From assembly GCA_017552965.1 (NCBI GenBank), contig JAFZNQ010000010.1, forward strand, positions 1 to 64,000: DNA of 64,000 nucleotides, written 5' to 3'. The stretch is from Abditibacteriota bacterium. Lineage in GTDB: Bacteria > Armatimonadota > UBA5829. The notes under the pieces were generated by a model, which searched no databases, had not been told where the DNA came from, and saw only the letters and a list, made by a program, of their open reading frames with translations. Shown here piece after piece: positions 59,658 to 64,000 of the stretch; the first letter of the stretch is position 1; each line of letters starts with the position of its first letter. A program made the translations under genes and the position numbers.

Positions 59658-61367
59658 TTACTTGTCCTCTGCAAGCAGCGCCAGCAGCCCGTCCATATCG
59701 TAGGCTCCGATATCGCCGTCCTTTCTGGTGCGGACGGACACGGTGCCCGCTTCCATATCCCTGTCGCCCACGATGAGCATGTAGGGTATCTTTTCGGTCT
59801 GGCAGGTCTTGATCTTGGCCTTGAGGGGCTCGTTCATATCGTAGAGGCTGCATCTGTAGCCCTTTTTCTTCAGGGCGTCGCAGATATTGCGGCAGTATTC
59901 CACGTTGTTGTCCGTGATGGGACACACGCCGATCTGCACCGGAGACAGCCACAGAGGGAAGGCTCCGGCATAGTGCTCTATGAGGATGCCGAAAAATCTT
60001 TCCAGCGAGCCGAAGAGGGCTCTGTGGATCATGATGGGCCTGTGCATCTCGCCGTCCTGCCCCACGTAGTTGATGTCAAACCGTTCGGGCTCGTTGAAGT
60101 CTATCTGCACGGTGGAGCACTGCCACATGCGTCCGATGGCGTCCTTGATCTTGACGTCGATCTTGGGGCCGTAGAAGGCGCCGCCGCCCTCGTCTATGCT
60201 GTAGGCCAGATTCTCGGTCTCCAGAGCGGTCTTGATGGCGGAGGTGGCCTCCTCCCATATCTCGTCGCTGCCCACCGCTTTCTGAGGCTTGGTGGACAGG
60301 AATATCTCGTATTCGGTGAAGTCGAACTTGCGGAATATGTTGAAGATAAAGCTCATGATGCGCTGTATCTCCTGATCCAGCTGCTCCCGGGTACACAGGA
60401 TATGGGCATCATCCTGAGTGAAGCCCCTTACTCTCATGAGGCCGTGGAGCACGCCGGACTTTTCGTATCTGTACACGGTGCCCATCTCGGCCCATCTGAT
60501 GGGCATCTCTCTGTAGCTCCGCACCTTGCTCTTGTATATGAGCAGATGGAAGGGACAATTCATGGGCTTCAGCTGATAATCGTTGTCATCGATCTTCATG
60601 GGGCTGAACATGTTTTCCGTGTAAAAATCCAGATGGCCGGAGGTCTTCCACAGGTCTCTCAGGGCAATATGGGGAGTGACCACCAGCTCGTAGCCGTTGG
60701 CCAGATGCTCATCCTTCCAGTAGTCTTCTATAAGCTTGCGGATGAGAGCGCCCTTGGGATGCCAGAACACCAGACCGGAGCCAGCCTCTTCCTGTATGGA
60801 AAACAGGTCCAGCTCTCTGCCCAGCTTGCGGTGATCCCGTCTCTCTGCTTCTTCCAGCTTTTGCAGATACTCGGCCAGCTCGTCCTTGGAGCCAAAGGCG
60901 GTGCCGTAGATGCGGGAGAGCATCTTGTTCTTCTCGTCTCCCCGCCAATAGGCGCCTGCGACGCTCATGAGCTTGAAGGCCTTGATGCGGCCGGCGTGAT
61001 CCAGGTGAGGACCGCGGCACAGATCCAGAAAGCCGTCCAGCTCATAGGTAGAGATGGTCTCGTCCTCGGGGATGCCCTCTATGAGCTCCAACTTGTAGGG
61101 CTCGTCCTTGAAGAGCTCCAGAGCCTCGGCCTTGGTGACCTCTCTGCGGACAAAGGGAGCCCGGGACTTGATGATCTTTTTCATCTCCTTGGTGATGAGC
61201 TCCAGATCCTCGGGAGTAAAGGGCTTTTCGACGTCAAAGTCGTAATAAAAACCGTTTTCGATGGAGGGACCAATGGCGATCTTGACGCCGCCGAAGAGCT
61301 TTTTGACAGCGGCAGCCATCACGTGTGACGTGGAATGGCGCAGCATTGAGATATCAATATTTTCCAT
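59658..61367 (-). CDS. thrS: Threonyl-tRNA synthetase lacking TGS domain
   Basis: Class II synthetase for tRNA-Thr. Editing domain ([17 protein letters not shown]), catalytic core ([10 protein letters not shown] with zinc Cys, [17 protein letters not shown]) and C-terminal anticodon-binding domain ([11 protein letters not shown]) are all present. The N-terminal TGS domain of usual bacterial enzymes (about 60 residues) is missing: the editing domain begins 12 residues after the start. The frame opens at a TTG at 61385; the ATG at 61367 has AAGG upstream and is preferred, giving 569 residues. Confidence 0.95.
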   Translation of the reverse strand: MENIDISMLRHSTSHVMAAAVKKLFGGVKIAIGPSIENGFYYDFDVEKPFTPEDLELITKEMKKIIKSRAPFVRREVTKAEALELFKDEPYKLELIEGIPEDETISTYELDGFLDLCRGPHLDHAGRIKAFKLMSVAGAYWRGDEKNKMLSRIYGTAFGSKDELAEYLQKLEEAERRDHRKLGRELDLFSIQEEAGSGLVFWHPKGALIRKLIEDYWKDEHLANGYELVVTPHIALRDLWKTSGHLDFYTENMFSPMKIDDNDYQLKPMNCPFHLLIYKSKVRSYREMPIRWAEMGTVYRYEKSGVLHGLMRVRGFTQDDAHILCTREQLDQEIQRIMSFIFNIFRKFDFTEYEIFLSTKPQKAVGSDEIWEEATSAIKTALETENLAYSIDEGGGAFYGPKIDVKIKDAIGRMWQCSTVQIDFNEPERFDINYVGQDGEMHRPIMIHRALFGSLERFFGILIEHYAGAFPLWLSPVQIGVCPITDNNVEYCRNICDALKKKGYRCSLYDMNEPLKAKIKTCQTEKIPYMLIVGDRDMEAGTVSVRTRKDGDIGAYDMDGLLALLAEDK

Positions 61368-61398
61368 ACATATACCTTCGAGCAATTAATACACTTAT

Positions 61399-61404
61399 AT
61401 TATA
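61399..61404 (-). promoter_or_regulatory. -10 element of thrS
   Basis: TATAAT 32 nt upstream of the ATG on the minus strand. The -35 region coincides with the T-tail of the preceding terminator and is not clear. Confidence 0.45.
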
Positions 61405-61418
61405 CATCAAACCGGGGC

Positions 61419-61478
61419 AAAATAAAAGACACGGCGGCTCCCGGCGCAAGGAATAAAGGCGCCGGCGCGCGCCGTGTC
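61419..61478 (-). terminator. Terminator after the GH123-like gene
   Basis: A 9-bp outer stem GACACGGCG/CGCCGTGTC encloses an inner GGCGC/GCGCC stem, followed on the minus strand by TTTTATTTT. It separates the GH123-like gene from thrS. Confidence 0.88.
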
Positions 61479-61490
61479 AGGTTGTCCGGA

Positions 61491-63113
61491 CTAAGGGACC
61501 AGCTCCTCCAGCAGGGCCTTGCGCACCTTGTGGATGAAGCCGGGGTCTCTGGGAAACTCGGCGTAGTCGATGATGTCCTTCAACAAGGGCGAAGCCTTGT
61601 CCACTCCCAGATTGGTGAAGAGGTCAAAGTCCTCCAGCAGCTCTCTGAACACCTCCCACCGGAGGGAGTCCACCGGACCGTCGAGGGAGGGATAGACCTC
61701 AAAGGCGTCACCCATGGGGAGCCCGGGATAGAAATCATTGGTCTGGTCCGCATAGGGGTCTATCTGTATCCGGTTTCTGTCCACTCCGAACCTGTACCAG
61801 TAGTTGTAGCCCCATTGCAGGAAGCCCAGAGCGTTCAGCTTGTACATGGCGGCGCCCAGCATTCGCTCCTTCCACAGAGGGGTATCCAGAAATCTGTTGA
61901 CGTGCCTGCCCTTGGGCCCGCAGCAGTAATACACCCAGTGAGGCATGCCGGCGGCGATAAAGTCCGGAGCGGAGCTGACGGAGGATATGGGCATATCCAC
62001 TCCAGCTTCCCTTGCTATGTTGATGTCGGACAGAGCGTCCATGGTCTTCATCCAGGGAGCGATCCCCCGTATCATATCCCGGGCCTTTTTGTAGTTGGCC
62101 AGATGCTCGTCGCCGTGAGGCTCGTCGGACATGTGATACCAGATGTTGTCAAATATGCCTCTTTCCTCGGCCCAGGCCTTCAGAGCGGGAAGGAACTGAG
62201 AGAGGAACTCTCTGTATTCGTCGCCGGTGGCGTCGGACTCGGGATCGAATATGTAGCTGTATTCGTCGGAGGGGTCGGCGTAGATGCGTATGGGATGGGC
62301 GCAGCCCCACTGAGTGAAGAAATGCACGCATTCAAAGGAATAGAGGCCGCACTTGTGGGCCAGCTCCACGTATTTGTCCGCCAGAGTGAAGTCAAAGGCG
62401 TAGGTGTGAGGCGACGTGCGCTCTACTCCCACCAGCTGATTGGGCCTCTTGATGCCGTCCAGCGGAGGGGTAAAGAGAGGCAGATATATGATGGTGTTGC
62501 CGTGGTCGGAATAGTTCTGCATATATTTTTCGCAGATGGGCCAGAACTCGTCGGTGAAGGGCTCCACCCTGTAATAGTCCGCCAGGGAATCGCAGTAGAA
62601 CCAGTGAAGGCAGTTGACCGTCTTTTTCTGCGCCACTGTAAAGTCCGCCACGTTGATGTCCACGGAGGTGCAGAGCTCCCACTTGCTGTCGTCTTCTCCC
62701 AGCCTGTTGCAGACACACTCCACCAGGTTCGGGCAGCTGCCGGCAGGGTGATCTGCGGGGATGTAGCTGTTGATCCAGAAGGCCCTGTTGCTGAAGGGAT
62801 AGACCACCACCTCGTCTTCGTCAATGAGAGGATCGGGCAGCAGGCCGGGGATGAGCCCCAGGCCGTCCAGCTCTTCGGGCTCCGTATAGACCGTGTGGGC
62901 CTTGCCGAAGACCAGCTGCTCCAGCCTGACCCGGGTCACCAGGTCAGACTTGACGCCGAGCTTGCATTTGACGGGAAACGTGGTATCGTTGTAGAGCATC
63001 ACCTGCCAGTTGACGTTTTCGTTGCGGGCAGCGTAGATGTCATAAAAACCGACGCGGCTGCCGTCGTAGGACGGGAAGATGCGCGTGGTGGAATTCACTA
63101 TAAAGAGCTTCAT
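61491..63113 (-). CDS. GH123-like glycosidase (DUF4091)
   Basis: A 540-residue enzyme resembling GH123 beta-N-acetylgalactosaminidases (DUF4091 family), which use substrate-assisted catalysis with an adjacent Asp-Glu pair. The pair is Asp330-Glu331 in YHMSDEPHG. FLQWGYNYWYRFG near residue 435 is a family hallmark. N-terminal residues 1-150 form a beta-sandwich. No signal peptide, so cytoplasmic. Alone with its own promoter and terminator, it suggests use of N-acetylhexosamine glycans. GGAGG precedes the ATG. Activity is predicted by family only. Confidence 0.8.
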   Translation of the reverse strand: MKLFIVNSTTRIFPSYDGSRVGFYDIYAARNENVNWQVMLYNDTTFPVKCKLGVKSDLVTRVRLEQLVFGKAHTVYTEPEELDGLGLIPGLLPDPLIDEDEVVVYPFSNRAFWINSYIPADHPAGSCPNLVECVCNRLGEDDSKWELCTSVDINVADFTVAQKKTVNCLHWFYCDSLADYYRVEPFTDEFWPICEKYMQNYSDHGNTIIYLPLFTPPLDGIKRPNQLVGVERTSPHTYAFDFTLADKYVELAHKCGLYSFECVHFFTQWGCAHPIRIYADPSDEYSYIFDPESDATGDEYREFLSQFLPALKAWAEERGIFDNIWYHMSDEPHGDEHLANYKKARDMIRGIAPWMKTMDALSDINIAREAGVDMPISSVSSAPDFIAAGMPHWVYYCCGPKGRHVNRFLDTPLWKERMLGAAMYKLNALGFLQWGYNYWYRFGVDRNRIQIDPYADQTNDFYPGLPMGDAFEVYPSLDGPVDSLRWEVFRELLEDFDLFTNLGVDKASPLLKDIIDYAEFPRDPGFIHKVRKALLEELVP

Positions 63114-63142
63114 GTGATGTGCCTCCGGTTGTTTCTTTTTTT

Positions 63143-63171
63143 ATTATATCAACTCGCGGGTATTTATTCAA
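63143..63171 (-). promoter_or_regulatory. Promoter of the GH123-like gene
   Basis: TTGAAT and TATAAT with exactly 17 nt between, TGA before the -10; 30 nt upstream of the start. Confidence 0.85.
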
Positions 63172-63244
63172 CAATCGCCCTCCGGGTTTCGTTCCCCAAA
63201 AACGGCCTTTCCTCCGTCCCGGCGGAACTATCCGCAGACCGGTG

Positions 63245-63253
63245 TGGTATAAT
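63245..63253 (+). promoter_or_regulatory. Extended -10 of the small membrane protein gene
   Basis: TGGTATAAT 33 nt upstream of the ATG at 63287; no matching -35. Confidence 0.55.
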
Positions 63254-63286
63254 AGTCAGTGGAGAAAAGCAAAAGGAGAAGACTCT

Positions 63287-63532
63287 ATGTTGTTTGATGA
63301 CGAAACCGAAGATCTGCTGCTCCTGTATTTATTGACGAAAGACCGAAAAAAGAAGAAAAAAAGCGGAGGCGGCGGAAGCTGCTGCGCTCTGACGGCTCTG
63401 TGCGTGCTGCTGGCGCTGGCCGGCGCAGCCTGCTGCGGCGCGGCCCTCCTCAGGCACCGGGCCGACATTCACGCGCCTGCTGCAGTGACCTCTCACGTCC
63501 AGAACTCCCCGGCCATGCATGCCCGGGAATAA
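63287..63532 (+). CDS. Small single-pass membrane protein, unrecognised
   Basis: An 81-residue protein. An acidic N-terminus (LFDDETEDLLLLYLL) is followed by a lysine run (residues 19-25), a glycine run with two Cys (GGGGSCC), and one hydrophobic segment (about 33-54, with further Cys) before a polar tail. By charge the Lys-rich part should be cytoplasmic. AAGGAGA lies 6 nt before the ATG. The frame runs 56 codons upstream, but the -10 element and the Shine-Dalgarno favour this start. It lies just before sepF, with no known role. Confidence 0.6.
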   Translation: MLFDDETEDLLLLYLLTKDRKKKKKSGGGGSCCALTALCVLLALAGAACCGAALLRHRADIHAPAAVTSHVQNSPAMHARE

Positions 63533-63596
63533 CGGACACCGCGGTCTCTCCGAAAAGAGAAAAAGGAGTCCCCTCTTTATTTACGCGCCCGAAATA

Positions 63597-63605
63597 TGAT
63601 ATAAT
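63597..63605 (+). promoter_or_regulatory. Extended -10 of sepF
   Basis: TGATATAAT about 50 nt upstream of the sepF ATG; a second TATAAT overlaps at 63605. The -35 (TTATTT at 63577) is poor. Confidence 0.55.
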
Positions 63606-63616
63606 ATAATTGACTA

Positions 63617-63650
63617 ATTCATCAAAGGAACACATTCATCAAAGGAACAC
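63617..63650 (+). repeat. Tandem 17-bp duplication carrying the sepF Shine-Dalgarno
   Basis: ATTCATCAAAGGAACAC is repeated twice without gap (63617-63633 and 63634-63650). Each copy has AAAGGA; only the second is at the right distance from the ATG at 63655. Confidence 0.9.
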
Positions 63651-63654
63651 AAAC

Positions 63655-64000
63655 ATGGGTAACTCAAAGCCAAATACCTTTTTTGATCTGATGACCCTAT
63701 TCGGCGGCTCCAGACGCAATGACGCCGATGCGGATTATGATGACGAGGACGAGATATACGAAGACGAAGCGGACTATGACGAGGAAGAGGAAGAGCCCCG
63801 ACAGTCCCGCTTTGTCACCAAGACCAATTCCACCAAACGCACCGTGTCCGTGTGGCAGACCGTGAGGACCGAAAAGGACGCCAAGCTGGTGGCAGACGGT
63901 CTGAAGCAGGGCCGGGAGCAGATCATCAGCTTTGATCTGAACAAGGAATCTCTGCCCGAGCAAAACAACATCCTGCAGTTTTTATGCGGGGTGATATACG
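63655..64000 (+). CDS. sepF: Cell division protein SepF, C-terminus beyond window
   Basis: SepF bundles FtsZ filaments and tethers the Z-ring to the membrane. The 115 visible residues show a very acidic linker (about 18-48, rich in Asp and Glu) and the start of the core domain, with VSVWQTVRTEKDAKLVADG and QIISFDLNKE matching the SepF fold (DUF552). The extreme N-terminus is not clearly the usual membrane-binding helix. AAAGGA is duplicated upstream. The gene is cut by the window edge before the final strands of the domain. Confidence 0.88.
   Translation, partial: MGNSKPNTFFDLMTLFGGSRRNDADADYDDEDEIYEDEADYDEEEEEPRQSRFVTKTNSTKRTVSVWQTVRTEKDAKLVADGLKQGREQIISFDLNKESLPEQNNILQFLCGVIY

Noticed and set aside
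1-64000. tRNA, rRNA, insertion sequences and phage genes
   Set aside because: No cloverleaf, rRNA core sequence, transposase or integrase was seen on either strand by reading; a computed scan could still reveal a short RNA.

Overview
The window is a gene-dense stretch (49 protein genes, no rRNA, tRNA, insertion sequence or CRISPR array seen) from what looks like a strictly anaerobic, diderm, glycan-degrading bacterium. Anaerobiosis is suggested by two glycyl radical enzymes with a radical-SAM activase and by several Fe-S enzymes. An outer membrane is suggested by a very large secreted beta-strand-rich protein ending in Phe. Glycan use is suggested by four GH2 enzymes, a GH42-like, a GH123-like and a pectin-lyase-fold protein. 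The mixture fits an uncultured gut or rumen lineage, possibly near Armatimonadota/Abditibacteriota; that placement is a low-confidence inference from gene content.

Layout. 1-4.0 kb (minus): dapA, a secretin-N-terminus-like membrane-anchored protein and a DUF4139 protein cut by the window edge. 4.1-10.1 kb (minus): galM followed by two tandem GH2 beta-mannosidase paralogues with overlapping ends. 10.2-12.6 kb (plus): a UPF0210/DUF711 protein and lplA. 12.6-19.4 kb (plus): a four-gene operon with a secreted pectin-lyase-fold protein, a beta-propeller glycosidase-like protein, a glycyl radical enzyme and its activase, closed by a perfect 15-bp terminator. 19.5-23.7 kb (minus): a pyridoxamine kinase and a secreted GH2 enzyme. 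23.8-24.1 kb: a noncoding region with seven same-orientation DnaA boxes in helical phase beside an AT-rich stretch, a candidate replication origin. 24.1-29.0 kb (plus): rfbD, ileS, lspA, lgt. 29.0-32.4 kb (minus): the giant barrel-like protein, then panD. 33-38 kb (plus): lepB, two small membrane proteins, gdhA, a YjbQ protein and ispH. 38-45.6 kb (minus): purF, lysA, M50 protease, trpS, mdh, iscU, nfu and a fucose-isomerase-like protein. 45.9-48.1 kb (plus): nadE and a lipoprotein. 48.2-53.2 kb (minus): rbsK, corA (behind a roughly 295-nt structured leader), nadC, nadA, rlmN. 53.1-63.1 kb (minus): a second glycyl radical enzyme, GH42-like and GH2 glycosidases, thrS and a GH123-like enzyme. 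63.3-64 kb (plus): a small membrane protein and the start of sepF.

How the genes work together. The glycosidases, galM, rbsK and the isomerase-like protein point to stepwise breakdown of mannose-, galactose- and N-acetylhexosamine-containing glycans. The glycyl radical enzymes probably act on a product of that breakdown. nadA, nadC and nadE make NAD; dapA and lysA serve lysine/peptidoglycan; lgt and lspA process lipoproteins; iscU and nfu build Fe-S clusters needed by the radical enzymes.

Most promising for follow-up: the helically phased DnaA-box array, the unidentified structured leader of corA, an NAD synthetase whose glutaminase domain has lost its catalytic residues, a 76-104-residue repeat in the giant barrel-like protein, and two uncharacterised glycyl radical enzymes embedded in glycan-degradation operons. 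Promoters are unusually uniform: 14 of 17 recognised sites carry an extended -10 (TGnTATAAT-type).
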